Assembly (NCBI RefSeq): GCF_024199945.1
Contig: NZ_JANADP010000001.1
Coordinates: 1,612,001-1,676,000 of the forward strand
Direction: 5' to 3'
Length of the DNA: 64,000 bases
From: Bradyrhizobium sp. CCGUVB4N
Lineage (GTDB): Bacteria; Pseudomonadota; Alphaproteobacteria; Rhizobiales; Xanthobacteraceae
Part shown: piece by piece, positions 54,974-64,000 of the stretch
Layout of the letters: every line of letters starts with the position of its first letter
Position numbering within the stretch: position 1 is the stretch's first letter
The notes under the pieces: model-generated
Told to the model about the DNA's origin: nothing
The model's input: the letters and a program-made list of their open reading frames with translations, nothing else
Databases searched by the model: none
Position numbers and translations under genes: made by a program

Positions 54974-55666
54974 ATGAGCACGAAAGCTTTAACCAGGACC
55001 CGTCGGGCCTTTCTCACAAAGGCAGCAGCCAGTGCTGTCTTATCCGCGTTGCCGGCTTGGGCACAGGAACCAGCGCTAGTGCCGCTGGAAGAGTACCAGT
55101 CTCAGTTTTTTACCCGGGACGAGTGGGCTTTTATCCTTGCCGTCACGGCCCGGCTGATTCCGTCGGAAGGTGATGGCCCGGGCGCGATCGAGGCGCGCGT
55201 CCCCGCTTTCATCGACCTGCAGCTGGCCGGCGACTTTGGAAAGGGGGCGGACTGGTATCTGCAGGGGCCTCATGAACCGAACGCGCCGCCACAGCTCGGC
55301 TATCAGTCGCCGCTTCCACCCGCCGAGGTTTACCGGGCCGGCATTGCGAACGTCGACAGCTGGTGCCGCGCCAATCGCCGTCGGCCCTTTGTCCTACTCA
55401 GCCCCGAGGAGCAGGATGATGTTCTGACCGCCCTCTACAAGAACGAGATCGTGCTCACCTCGACGCAGGGCGTCAATTTCTTCGATCTTCTGCTGCAGAA
55501 TACGAAGGAAGGCTACTTCGCCGATCCCATATACGGTGGCAATCGCAGAATGGCCGCCTGGGTCTATATCCGCTTTCCCGGCGCGCGAGCGAGTTTCCGC
55601 GAATGGGTCGGGGTGCATAAGCCCTATCGGCTCGGTCCGGTCAACATTGCGGGCGAGAGGGCGTAA
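54974..55666 (+). CDS. Membrane-associated dehydrogenase small subunit (gluconate 2-dehydrogenase subunit 3 family), Tat-exported
   Basis: 230 residues. A twin-arginine signal (Thr-Arg-Arg-Ala-Phe-Leu-Thr-Lys) precedes an Ala-rich hydrophobic stretch and Ala-Trp-Ala-Gln. The body matches the gluconate_2-dh3 pattern: Phe-Phe-Thr-Arg-Asp-Glu-Trp-Ala-Phe, Leu-Ile-Pro-Ser-Glu-Gly-Asp-Gly-Pro-Gly-Ala, Val-Pro-Ala-Phe-Ile-Asp, Phe-Phe-Asp-Leu-Leu and Ala-Asp-Pro-Ile-Tyr-Gly-Gly-Asn-Arg. It helps export of the flavin subunit, which has no signal of its own. First gene of a three-gene operon, separated from the next by 1 bp. Confidence 0.88.
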   Translation: MSTKALTRTRRAFLTKAAASAVLSALPAWAQEPALVPLEEYQSQFFTRDEWAFILAVTARLIPSEGDGPGAIEARVPAFIDLQLAGDFGKGADWYLQGPHEPNAPPQLGYQSPLPPAEVYRAGIANVDSWCRANRRRPFVLLSPEEQDDVLTALYKNEIVLTSTQGVNFFDLLLQNTKEGYFADPIYGGNRRMAAWVYIRFPGARASFREWVGVHKPYRLGPVNIAGERA

Positions 55667-55667
55667 T

Positions 55668-57434
55668 ATGCCGGCTACCACGAAGAAGAAGGACGTTGTC
55701 ATCGTCGGCTTAGGATGGGTCGGGTCGATCCTCAGCATGGAGCTCTGCGAGGAAGAGCTCGAAGTGCTCGCTCTCGAACGAGGCGACGATCGTGAAACGG
55801 TGCCCGATTTCCGATATCCCAATATCGCCGACGAATTGAAGTACGGTGTCCGTTATGCGCTCATGCAGAAGCCGCGCAACTCGACGCTCACCATACGCCG
55901 CACGCTCAAGGAAACCGCGCTGCCATATCGCACGCTGGGCTCCTTTCTGCCGGGCTATGGCGTCGGCGGTGCGGGCGTGCACTGGAACGGCAACACCTTT
56001 AGGCCGATGGCCGAGGAACTACGTCTACGCTCCTATGTCGTGGAGAATTTCGGCGAAAGCATCATTTCGGGGGGCATGACTATTCAGGATTGGGGAGTGA
56101 CCTATTCGGAGCTGGAGCCCTATTTCGATCGCTTCGAAAAGGTCGCTGGCATCGCCGGCAAGGCTGGTAATATCAACGGCAAGATCGTCGAGATCGGCAA
56201 TCCCTTCGAAGCACCGCGCTCAGGCGAATATCCTATGCCGCCTCTGCCGCAGACCGTGGATGCGCTGATGTTCGCCGAAGCCGCGCGGAGCCTGGGATGT
56301 CACCCCTATCCACTGCCCTCTGCGAATGCTTCTGAGGCCTATATCAATCCCTACGGTATGCAGCTTGGGCCCTGCAGTTTCTGTGGATTCTGCGATCGCT
56401 TCGGATGCTTCAACTATTCCAAGTCGTCGCCGCAGACCTGCATTCTCGATGCGCTGAAGCGGAAGCCGAATTTCGAGTACCGTGCGAATGCCGAAGTCCT
56501 CCGGGTGGAGCTTTCTCCCGACCACAAGACGGCGGTCGGCGTGACCTATCTGACGGCCGAAGGTAAGAAGGTTTTTCAGCCTGCCGACCTGGTGATCCTG
56601 GCAGCCTACCAGCTCCACAACGTGCACCTGATGTTGCTCTCGGGCATAGGCAAGCCCTACGATCCGATGAGTGGCCAAGGCGTTACGGGCAAGAACTATG
56701 CCTATCAGATGACCGGCAGTACGTCGCTGTTCTTCAAGGACATCGACTTCAATCCGTTCGTTGGTGCAGGATCGAACGGCATGGTCATTGATGATTTCGC
56801 CATCAACCGCATCGATTTCGGCGCCGAGGGCTTTATCGGCGGTAGCTACATCTCCGCCGGCACGACCAATGGCCAGCCGATTCGCTCCATGCGCCTGCCC
56901 AAAGGGACGCAACCTTGGGGAGGCCAATGGAAACAGGCGATCAAAGAATGGTACGGCCATTCCATGTCGATTGGCTCGCACGGTTCGAACATGTCCTATC
57001 GCGACTCCTATCTGGACCTCGATCCAACCTATACGGACAGGTACGCAAGGCCGCTGCTGCGGATGACGTTCAACTGGAAACCCAACGACATCCACATGAC
57101 ACAGTTTATGAAGATCAAGATCGAGGCGATCGCCAAGAGCATGAGCCCGGACATCATAGACGCAGACTACAAATCCGATGGCGCGATGTACGATATCCGC
57201 CCCTATCAGACAACACACAACGTCGGCGGAGCCATCATGGGCACTGATCCGAACACGTCCGCACTCAACAGATATTTGCAAAGCTGGGACGTTCACAACG
57301 TGTTCGTAGTCGGGGCTAACGCATTCCCTCAAAACATCCAGTATAACCCAACGGGAATGGTCGGCGCGCTTGCCTACTGGTCGGTTGACGCGATCCGGAA
57401 GGATTATCTTCCTAACCCGCGGCCACTGATCTGA
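55668..57434 (+). CDS. GMC-family FAD-dependent dehydrogenase, large subunit
   Basis: 588 residues from ATG 55668. The FAD-binding Gly-Leu-Gly-Trp-Val-Gly is at 14-19, Leu-Glu-Arg-Gly at about 40 marks the ADP-ribose end, and Gly-Val-Gly-Gly-Ala-Gly-Val-His-Trp-Asn is the GMC signature. A Cys-rich segment follows (Cys-Ser-Phe-Cys-Gly-Phe-Cys-Asp-Arg-Phe-Gly-Cys), as in fructose/gluconate dehydrogenase large subunits that bind an iron-sulfur cluster. The active-site end has Asn-Val-Gly-Gly and Tyr-Asn-Pro-Thr-Gly-Met. It oxidises a sugar, sugar acid or alcohol in the periplasm, passing electrons to the cytochrome encoded next. The substrate cannot be decided. Confidence 0.9.
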   Translation: MPATTKKKDVVIVGLGWVGSILSMELCEEELEVLALERGDDRETVPDFRYPNIADELKYGVRYALMQKPRNSTLTIRRTLKETALPYRTLGSFLPGYGVGGAGVHWNGNTFRPMAEELRLRSYVVENFGESIISGGMTIQDWGVTYSELEPYFDRFEKVAGIAGKAGNINGKIVEIGNPFEAPRSGEYPMPPLPQTVDALMFAEAARSLGCHPYPLPSANASEAYINPYGMQLGPCSFCGFCDRFGCFNYSKSSPQTCILDALKRKPNFEYRANAEVLRVELSPDHKTAVGVTYLTAEGKKVFQPADLVILAAYQLHNVHLMLLSGIGKPYDPMSGQGVTGKNYAYQMTGSTSLFFKDIDFNPFVGAGSNGMVIDDFAINRIDFGAEGFIGGSYISAGTTNGQPIRSMRLPKGTQPWGGQWKQAIKEWYGHSMSIGSHGSNMSYRDSYLDLDPTYTDRYARPLLRMTFNWKPNDIHMTQFMKIKIEAIAKSMSPDIIDADYKSDGAMYDIRPYQTTHNVGGAIMGTDPNTSALNRYLQSWDVHNVFVVGANAFPQNIQYNPTGMVGALAYWSVDAIRKDYLPNPRPLI

Positions 57435-57447
57435 GGCAGCCGGCGCC

Positions 57448-58758
57448 ATGATGAAGCTTCTTACATCCATTCTGGCCCTAGCCGTTGTTGGCCTCGTTGC
57501 GGTTGCGCTGATCGTCCTCCTGCCTGTCGGGAAAACGCCCGTGCAGCAGGGGGCCCGCGACTTTACGCCCGCCGACAGGCAGGGTGAATATGTGGCGCGC
57601 CTGGCCGACTGTGCGGCTTGCCACTCGACCGAAGGGGGAAAACCGTTTGCCGGAGGGCACGCAATTGCCAGTCCGTTCGGCACAATCTGGTCGACAAACA
57701 TCACGCCGGACCCGGAAACCGGGATCGGAAGCTATACGCTCGATGACTTTCGCGCGGCACTGTATGACGGCTTGCGGAAGGATGGGACCCATCTTTATCC
57801 TGCCATGCCTTACGAGAACTACCGCAATATCTCCGAAGAGGATGTACGGGCGCTCTATCAGCATTTCATGAATGAAGTAGAGCCCATCTCAAAGCAAACG
57901 AAGGAAACGCGGCTGACGTTTCCCTTCAACCAGCGTTGGAGTATCCGCGTCTGGAACTGGGTGGTTCTAGGCGATGCCGGCTTCAGGCCCCGCTACAACG
58001 ATCTGGTGCTCGATCGCGGCGCCTACATCGTCGAAGCGCTTGGCCATTGTGGCGCCTGCCACAGCCCGCGCAACCGCTTCTTTGCGCAGGACGGCACTGA
58101 CGCAGCGGCACAGGCTTTCCTGACCGGCGGTGAAATCGATGGCTGGCCGGCACCTAGCCTGCGCGGCTCAGCATCGGCCGTAACGAACTGGCGCGCTGAA
58201 GAGCTTAAGACTTTTCTGGCATCGGGACGCAATAGCCACTCGGGCGTTACTGGAGTGATGGCGACCGTGGTCCAGGATTCCACGCAATTCCTGACCGACA
58301 AGGATCTCAACGCGGTCGTGGCCTATCTCCGCAACATCAGCGGCGCGGGCGCGCAGCTACCAGCCCGCAATGACGAAAAAGCCAAGCAGACTATCGCGTT
58401 GTTGAACTTCGCGGATGCTTCCATGGGTCTGGGTCCCAGGCTCTATCTCGACAATTGCAATGGATGCCACTTCACGAACGGCAAGGGGGCGAAGGGCGTC
58501 TTTCCTGAACTCGACGGCAACGCGATGGTGGTGGCCCGCCAGAGCGGCGGCCTGATTGACGTAATCCTCAACGGCGCGCGCATGCCTTCGACGCAAAGCT
58601 ATCCGATGCGGCTTGCCATGCCAAGCTTTCGCGACCGCCTCTCTGATGAGGAGGTAGCCGCCCTCGCCACCTTCCTGCGCCAGAGCTGGTCGAACAATGC
58701 TGGCCTGGTCGATGAGTCCGCAGTGGCGGCTCGACGCCAGAAGTTGGCGGCTCACTAG
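57448..58758 (+). CDS. Triheme cytochrome c subunit of the membrane dehydrogenase
   Basis: 436 residues with an N-terminal membrane/signal helix (residues 3-26). Three c-type heme sites: Cys55-Ala-Ala-Cys-His59, Cys201-Gly-Ala-Cys-His205 and Cys337-Asn-Gly-Cys-His341. The length and three-heme layout match the cytochrome subunit of alcohol/gluconate/fructose dehydrogenases, which carries electrons to ubiquinone. It lies 13 bp behind the flavoprotein gene, so the three genes are one operon. Confidence 0.9.
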   Translation: MMKLLTSILALAVVGLVAVALIVLLPVGKTPVQQGARDFTPADRQGEYVARLADCAACHSTEGGKPFAGGHAIASPFGTIWSTNITPDPETGIGSYTLDDFRAALYDGLRKDGTHLYPAMPYENYRNISEEDVRALYQHFMNEVEPISKQTKETRLTFPFNQRWSIRVWNWVVLGDAGFRPRYNDLVLDRGAYIVEALGHCGACHSPRNRFFAQDGTDAAAQAFLTGGEIDGWPAPSLRGSASAVTNWRAEELKTFLASGRNSHSGVTGVMATVVQDSTQFLTDKDLNAVVAYLRNISGAGAQLPARNDEKAKQTIALLNFADASMGLGPRLYLDNCNGCHFTNGKGAKGVFPELDGNAMVVARQSGGLIDVILNGARMPSTQSYPMRLAMPSFRDRLSDEEVAALATFLRQSWSNNAGLVDESAVAARRQKLAAH

Positions 58759-58946
58759 AAACACCAGATCCCCGCATGAAACAGGACGAAAAGGTCGTTT
58801 AGAGCGATCGGCGGGTGTGTCGTCAAAATAGTTGACGACCGCGTTCGCCGACCATCAGCCAATCAATTTCCTCTGGTTGCGTGGACACCAATGACTATCT
58901 TCGAGTGTCGCTAGACCGGCTTCATGGGTGACTGCTGGGGAATAAT

Positions 58947-59474
58947 TCACGTATGACGTGAACGCCGCCGTCTCCGTTCATCGTTCACCTGCTCCGCCTC
59001 CGAAATCTCATGGCTCACGGTCGAGCCGCCATCTCGATAGATGTTGCGATCGAACTTCGTCCCTATGACGATGTGAGACACTGCTCGGATAATGCCACCC
59101 ATCTCATTCAGCCGACTGAGCTCCGCATCCAATTGCTCAAGCGTTTCTGCGACGAAGTGAATGATGAGGTCCCATTCACCGGCTACTACATATACGGTCT
59201 GAACGGACGGGCTGGCCTTCAATTGACGCCCCACATCCGCATAGCTCTTATTGTCTACGGCTGCCAAGGTAAAGCAATCGATTGTACTTCGGTTGAGACA
59301 TCTTCCAAGGCGTAGCGCATATCCGGCAATGATGCCGTTCGCCTCTAGCCTCTTAATGCGTTCCTGAAGCGTGGTGCGGGAAACACCCAACTGGCGAGCC
59401 AGCGACGCGATGGGTTCACGGGCGTTTCGTTGCAATAACGCGAGCAATTGGCTATCTTTGTTGGTAAGATTCAT
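58947..59474 (-). CDS. Lrp/AsnC-family transcriptional regulator
   Basis: 175 residues from ATG 59474; an in-frame start at 59495 is possible. The N-terminal helix-turn-helix reads Asp-Ser-Gln-Leu-Leu-Ala-Leu-Leu-Gln-Arg-Asn-Ala-Arg, Leu-Ala-Arg-Gln-Leu-Gly-Val-Ser-Arg-Thr-Thr and Ile-Lys-Arg-Leu-Glu. The RAM ligand-binding domain has Val-Ala-Gly-Glu-Trp-Asp-Leu-Ile. The last 20 residues are Arg-rich and extend beyond the usual family end. It lies convergent to the dehydrogenase operon (189-bp gap); a regulatory link is possible but not shown. Confidence 0.88.
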   Translation of the reverse strand: MNLTNKDSQLLALLQRNAREPIASLARQLGVSRTTLQERIKRLEANGIIAGYALRLGRCLNRSTIDCFTLAAVDNKSYADVGRQLKASPSVQTVYVVAGEWDLIIHFVAETLEQLDAELSRLNEMGGIIRAVSHIVIGTKFDRNIYRDGGSTVSHEISEAEQVNDERRRRRSRHT

Positions 59475-60831
59475 GGCCGACCCCAGTTTGAGCACACATC
59501 TGCACCGCTCACTGCCCTCGACTAGTCCACAAACGAGACTTGAGAGGCTTCTGTTTGGATCGAGGCTTTGGTCGGTCGATGAGGCGACTGTCGATTACAA
59601 CAATCATTGCCGCCATTGCCCGGTCGGCTCCCCGTGTCTGGAAGATCGCGCATCGCTCTTTCGACAGGCAAGAGCTCGCTCAACCGGAACTCGCCCCTTA
59701 CTATCTTCATTCGCCGACAGACTTCCCCAAGCTCAGAGATCGACGAGACGCAAAGACGTTCGGAAATGCGAGAGCCAAAATGCAGCCCCAGGACTGAGGC
59801 GACGCCGACGCTGCGTGGGAGATATTCGGCGGAACGGCAGCGCTGTTGCTGCGTTCGCCATGCTGCTGTGTATTCCTGCCGATCTGTCCCGCGCAGCGGG
59901 CAAGTGTAGAACGCGCTCTTGTGCATCCACAGTGTGATCTGCTGGGCTGAACGAAATAGAAAAGGTCGAGAGGGGCCACCTGGCGCATTCACGGATTCAG
60001 GTGTGCTTTGCATAGCGCGACAAGCCACTTCATTGATGAGGATTCCAACCAGCGCGGCGGGTTAAATTGCGGTACCCATTCTGATCGATGCAAAGGCGCG
60101 TTTCAGGCGAGTTACAAAAGTGTCTTGATGCGTGCCCGCTCTATGAAGATTCAACTCGAGGTCGCCTCTCGGCGCAAAGCTGCTCCAACTCCCCGCCACG
60201 TTTCCTAAAATGGATGATTGATATTAAAGGGAGCGCATTCTTGCGCATCCCTCCAGAATTGGTAGGGGGGACTCGCTTTGCTTGTGCTGAATTCTTCGCC
60301 ATCGAGATCGACGACCGGTGGCGGCTCACGCGCCGCAATTCGTAAGTGGCGACGAGCCAAGAAACGACGCTGCGTCCTTCGTGTCAAACAGATGACGTCT
60401 GACGGGTTCCTTGCCATGTTCTACGGGCGCCGTCTGGCCGAGCTAACTTCCGATCCATAGCTGAGTCTCATGGCCGTCATCAAAGGCTTTGTCGACGAAT
60501 CCAATAGCCATTTGCAGCCATTCACCACCGGCTGTTACATACACCCCGTTAGGGGACGCTGTATAGGTCCGACCGAATCCCTCGATGTTAATCGCGGCGC
60601 GCTGTCAGGGAGAAGACCGCCGCGCACGAGCAAAGCTCGTCCTTAGATCTCCGCCCAACACAACCTCTTGATTCACGGCATCCCCGTCGGCGTTGCGTTT
60701 GTTATTTCTGGAGCGAGCGGATGCACTTGTCGCAGAGCCGCCTCTGGCGGGGATTGCCCGCGTCGATTGACAATGCTCGCAGCGAGGCGAACGAGTCCGT
60801 TTCTCTGAAACAAGTCTGCGCATCGGGTCGA
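59475..60831. other. 1.35-kb stretch with no recognisable gene
   Basis: Overlapping short frames on both strands with no motifs. It may be decayed DNA. Confidence 0.4.
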
Positions 60832-61451
60832 TTAATTGGTTCTGCGGCTCCTCAACTCGTCCCCGGTTAGCCACACAAGCAAATAGTCGTTCAAAACATT
60901 CTGCTCCACCAGCCGCAAACAGCCAGCTTCATGATGCGGATATCCATATTGCGCAATGACGCCCCTATCCAGTGTCCAGTGCGCTGCCAGTCCACATACG
61001 AATTCAGGAGTCCACATGGCAAAAGACACGCCCCAGGCTACTCCCGCCATGATTATGGGCAAGCCCTGTCATCGGTAGTCGCTGCGCACCCAAAGATCCC
61101 CGTGGTAAGCTATTTTCCCGGTCATATTCCTCGCGCTTGGCGCTATGGAGTTACAGAGGTCCCCAGAATGGGCATGTAGGGCCGGGTCGGCGCAAAACAC
61201 GTTTACAATATGTTCTGCAAAATTAATGCCCGAAAGATCGTGCAGTCGGACGGCCTGTAACGCCGCAACGTCGTTGTACTTGTCGGTCCTACCATCCAAA
61301 ACCCGTCGCCGACTTTGATTTCCGAGTGATTCGGCTGGAAATGTAGAGCTGTGGGTCTCTTTGTCGGAGTGGCCTGTGTGATCGAGACATACTCATGGAA
61401 ATCGAATCCTATCGAGAGCTCGATGCCTTTTTTTTGCGGCGGCATGGTCAT
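60832..61451 (-). pseudogene. GNAT-like acetyltransferase, broken paralogue
   Basis: Three frames together make one protein like that at 63349-64000. They are 61451-61270 (Phe-Asp-Phe-His-Glu-Tyr-Val-Ser-Ile-Thr), 61299-61069 (Leu-His-Asp-Leu-Ser...Met-Thr-Gly-Lys-Ile-Ala-Tyr-His-Gly-Asp-Leu-Trp-Val-Arg) and 61062-60832 (Phe-Ala-Met-Trp-Thr-Pro-Glu-Phe, Leu-Val-Trp-Leu-Thr-Gly). It has a frameshift at about 61290 and a stop after Arg-Ser-Asp-Tyr-Arg where the acetyl-CoA loop (Arg-Gly-Gln-Gly) should be. Confidence 0.75.
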
Positions 61452-61923
61452 ATCGTTGTAAGAAGCGCGACGTGCAACGGATTTACTAGGCTTTTCATTG
61501 CCCGACCTCTTTGTTTGACCAGCTGCATTACAAGCTTATGCGCGTGAGGTGCTAGGGGGGCGCGATTGTTGCAAATGGATGGTGCAGCCGGCGCGGCGAG
61601 CCTGATCACCACAAGCCTTCTGATGTTTCATGGCAGAATTCAAACAATCGCACGCCCTCGGATTAATGTACCCATCGAGCTGATTAGCTGCAGCGCTTGG
61701 GTGCGCGGAGCCGCTCCAATACACGTTAAGCGCCTTAAGGTCTCCTTGCGGCGTCAGGCTGCCACGAATGTGGAGCGGCGGATCGTCTTCAGCGCGGCGC
61801 GGCATCTCTGTAGCACGTGCTTGTCACATAATCTTGAGCTCGATTTCCATCCTCACTTGCGCAGTTCGCTTAGCGTTGCGCTCGGATCTAGCCGAATAAG
61901 TCAGCGCATGCACAAGTGAAAGA
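61452..61923. other. Spacer between GNAT pseudogene and thioesterase gene
   Basis: No gene recognised. Confidence 0.4.
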
Positions 61924-62778
61924 TCAGTGCCGGTCGCGCACCGAGCCTTCCTGGACGACGGACGCCACCAGTTTGCCGTCACGTTTGAATATCAGGCCGC
62001 GCGTGAGGCCGCGTCCGCACTGTGCGCTTGGCGAATCCCGAGCGTAGAGCAGCCAGTCGTCGGCGCGGAACGAGCGGTGAAACCACATCGCATGATCGAG
62101 ACTTGTCCGCAGCACGCGTTCGTCCGAAAGCGTGCGGCCATGGCGCGCCATCACCGCATCGAGCAACGAGAAATCCGACGCATAAGCCAAGGCGCACCTA
62201 TGCAGCGCTGAATCGTCGGTCAGTTTTGCGGAAATCTTGATCCAGGCATGAATTCGGCCGTCGTCAATCTTCTGACCGAAATAACGGCCTATCTCGACCG
62301 GGCGCAGTTCGATCGCATAATAATCGCGGATGAATTCCGGCGTTTCGGGAAATATCCGTCGATCGAACAATTCCAGCGTCGCGAGCTTTTCCGGCGGTGG
62401 CATGTCGGGCATCTTGTCCTGATGATCAAAGGGTCCCTGCTCTTCAGCGTGAAAAGAGACATTGATAGAGCAAATCTCGTTCCCATGCTGGATCGCGGCG
62501 ACGCGGCGCGTCGAATAGCTCTTCCCGTCGCGGAGACGCTCGACCTGATAAACGATCGGAATCCGCGGATCGCCGGGCAGCATGAAATAGCAATGCAGAG
62601 AATGAGGCAGCCAGCTCTCGACTGTGCGACATGCCGCGGTCATAGCTTGCCCGATCACTTGTCCGCCAAACACCCGCTGCCAGCCTGCCTTCGCGCTTCT
62701 ACCGCGAAACAGGTTTACCTCGATTGGTTCGAGGTCAAGGATGGTTAGCAAATCGATCTGGCTGTTGGACATTGACAT
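61924..62778 (-). CDS. tesB: Acyl-CoA thioesterase II
   Basis: 284 residues with a double hot-dog fold. Family hallmarks: Arg-Val-Phe-Gly-Gly-Gln-Val-Ile-Gly-Gln-Ala (first hot-dog), Ser-Leu-His-Cys-Tyr-Phe-Met-Leu-Pro-Gly-Asp, Ser-Tyr-Ser-Thr-Arg-Arg-Val; in the second half Tyr-Ala-Ser-Asp-Phe-Ser-Leu-Leu (catalytic Asp), Thr-Ser-Leu-Asp-His-Ala-Met-Trp-Phe-His (Thr/Ser) and Ser-Pro-Ser-Ala-Gln-Cys-Gly-Arg-Gly (Gln). It hydrolyses acyl-CoA to free acid and CoA in the cytosol. It sits between the two GNAT-like genes on the same strand. Confidence 0.92.
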   Translation of the reverse strand: MSMSNSQIDLLTILDLEPIEVNLFRGRSAKAGWQRVFGGQVIGQAMTAACRTVESWLPHSLHCYFMLPGDPRIPIVYQVERLRDGKSYSTRRVAAIQHGNEICSINVSFHAEEQGPFDHQDKMPDMPPPEKLATLELFDRRIFPETPEFIRDYYAIELRPVEIGRYFGQKIDDGRIHAWIKISAKLTDDSALHRCALAYASDFSLLDAVMARHGRTLSDERVLRTSLDHAMWFHRSFRADDWLLYARDSPSAQCGRGLTRGLIFKRDGKLVASVVQEGSVRDRH

Positions 62779-62943
62779 GCTTTCGCTATATTCGATCTAA
62801 TTCTTGTGAACGGCGCCGCGCCATGAACGACCCGAAACTCTCGAGACCTTTGGTCTGCTCTTAGAGCGGCCCGGAATGACAATGACTGTGCTTGGGCCGC
62901 ATTTCTTGCGGCACTCTTGCCGCGACTGAAGGAGCCAACTTCA

Positions 62944-63177
62944 ATGTCGGAGCCGCTCGAGGATACTGTGTCAATAGTATCGGATCTCTCGAAAGGCTTG
63001 ATTTTTGGCTCCTGGGTCGTATCGCGAGGTCGCGATTTGCAGGGCTCCGTCATGGGCCGCAGCAGCCACCGTGCCAAGAAATACGGCGTGCGCATCTTGC
63101 TTGATGAGCCGCAAAATCCGAGTGCCTCACGCCCCGGCGAAATACCTCCACGCCTTGGTGTCCGACTCGGGACATAG
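62944..63177 (+). CDS. Possible small protein, unrecognised
   Basis: 77 codons from ATG 62944 (Met-Ser-Glu-Pro-Leu-Glu-Asp-Thr). No family recognised. It lies divergently between the thioesterase gene and the intact GNAT gene, where no other good frame exists. No Shine-Dalgarno match is obvious; low confidence. Confidence 0.25.
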   Translation: MSEPLEDTVSIVSDLSKGLIFGSWVVSRGRDLQGSVMGRSSHRAKKYGVRILLDEPQNPSASRPGEIPPRLGVRLGT

Positions 63178-63348
63178 ATTTGGCACTGCCGAACACGACA
63201 ACGGCGCAAATTAAAGCAAGACGGTTGCCTCTAGTGCTCAACGTTTTGTAAGGAGCCAGAGCGATTTTACACTCAGCCGTTGCAAAGGCGAAACGAATCG
63301 CCGATCCAGTGCCAAAGGGCTTACGGCTATTATTTGCGTGGCTGCGCA

Positions 63349-64000
63349 CTAAGCCAAACCTCCTGCCGGTCGTTCCGGTGAAGATGACAGAGCCGAAAGC
63401 AGCTCGGTTCTATCGTGACACTCAATCTGGCTCCTCAACTCCTTGCCTGTGAGCCAAATAAGCCAATCGTTGTCAGAAATATCCTCTTCCACCAGCTGCA
63501 ATATCGACCCGTTAGGTTCATGATGTAGCATCTGGTATTGAGCTACTAACCCCTTATCAAGTGAAAACCCCGCTACAAGGGAGCATAAGAAGTCAGGTGT
63601 CCACATAGCATAAGATGCTCCGTGTGCTATTGCTGCTACGATCTTAGCTACACCCTGTCCTCTAAAGTCTTTACGGACCCAAAGATCCCCGTGATAAGCG
63701 ATCTTTCCGGTCATCTTCTTCGCGCTTGGTGCTGTGCAAGTACAACGGTCTTGAGGATGGGCATGTATGGCCGGGTTCGCATAGAACGCCTTCAGCGATT
63801 GAAAATGTTCTGCAAAATTGCTATTTGAAAGATCATACAGACGAGCAGCATCGGTCAGCACGACCTCATTATTTTTATCGACGCCGATGATCCAATATCC
63901 CTCACCTGATTTGATGGGCGAGCGATCTGGCCGGAAATTTGGATAGGTCGGCCCCTTTGTTGGCGTGGCTCGTGTGATCGAGACGTACTCATGAAAATCG
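63349..64000 (-). CDS. GNAT-like acetyltransferase (start beyond the window)
   Basis: At least 216 residues are visible, with the start beyond 64000. The frame runs from Asp-Phe-His-Glu-Tyr-Val-Ser-Ile-Thr-Arg at the window edge to a stop at 63349. The acetyl-CoA-binding motif A is Asp-Leu-Trp-Val-Arg-Lys-Asp-Phe-Arg-Gly-Gln-Gly-Val-Ala-Lys-Ile, with beta-strand 4 before it. Later segments (Tyr-Ala-Met-Trp-Thr-Pro-Asp-Phe-Leu-Cys, Trp-Leu-Ile-Trp-Leu-Thr-Gly-Lys-Glu-Leu) are shared with the broken copy at 60832-61451. The acceptor is unknown. Confidence 0.75.
   Translation of the reverse strand, partial: DFHEYVSITRATPTKGPTYPNFRPDRSPIKSGEGYWIIGVDKNNEVVLTDAARLYDLSNSNFAEHFQSLKAFYANPAIHAHPQDRCTCTAPSAKKMTGKIAYHGDLWVRKDFRGQGVAKIVAAIAHGASYAMWTPDFLCSLVAGFSLDKGLVAQYQMLHHEPNGSILQLVEEDISDNDWLIWLTGKELRSQIECHDRTELLSALSSSPERPAGGLA

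Noticed and set aside
59522..60028. Long minus-strand frame after the AsnC-type gene
   Set aside because: No motif, and frames of similar length are open in other phases; judged non-coding.
1..64000. Nod box, tts box, tRNA attachment site, CRISPR array, AHL synthase
   Set aside because: Looked for by eye because of the symbiosis-island character; no match good enough to report.

Overview
The window looks like part of a symbiosis- or genomic-island region of a Bradyrhizobium-type alphaproteobacterium. This is an inference from the Omp25/31-type outer-membrane protein, the LuxR-type regulator, the periplasmic GMC dehydrogenase/cytochrome c operon, rhizobial-looking IS families and high-GC codon use. 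No tRNA, rRNA, CRISPR array, nod box or tts box was recognised. More than half of the sequence is mobile DNA, much of it nested.

Region 1 (1-8.0 kb) is mobile DNA. It starts with the end of a serine-recombinase element sitting in a group II intron reverse transcriptase (RT) gene. The intron itself lies in an IS630-type transposase gene. Then come an IS5 element, an IS630-type transposase, and an IS701 element (CTAG target duplication) split by an IS110/IS1111-type element. Region 2 (8.3-20.5 kb) is an accessory metabolic locus. It holds an LLM flavin monooxygenase split by IS3 and then inverted between two IS3 copies, an alpha-oxoamine-synthase-like PLP enzyme, an SDR reductase, a tandem CaiB/BaiF CoA-transferase and a class III aminotransferase, all originally on one strand. 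They may form one small-molecule pathway. Region 3 (20.5-31.5 kb) has a small conserved-type protein, an IS630-type element carrying a LexA-like winged-helix gene and interrupted by IS110, IS3 elements and remnants, a LuxR-family regulator and an outer-membrane beta-barrel protein with a clear terminator.

Region 4 (32-52.6 kb) is a stack of nested mobile elements: an IS701 transposase; a second, diverged serine-recombinase element lying in IS66 tnpB; a RIT element (three tyrosine recombinases in tandem, about 98-bp terminal inverted repeats) whose first gene is split by an ISL3 element with an 8-bp duplication; an IS91-type transposase with its tyrosine recombinase; a group II intron remnant; and an IS66 element whose tnpB-tnpC junction holds a group II intron, whose RT gene is in turn split by a second copy of the serine-recombinase element found at position 1. 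Both copies of that element enter the RT gene at the same Phe-Asp-Asn codons of the catalytic motif, in two clearly different RTs.

Region 5 (53.2-64 kb) is mostly ordinary genes: an NHL-repeat secreted protein; a three-gene periplasmic dehydrogenase operon (Tat-exported small subunit, GMC flavoprotein, triheme cytochrome c); a divergent Lrp/AsnC regulator; a broken and an apparently intact copy of a GNAT-like acetyltransferase; and an acyl-CoA thioesterase II between them.
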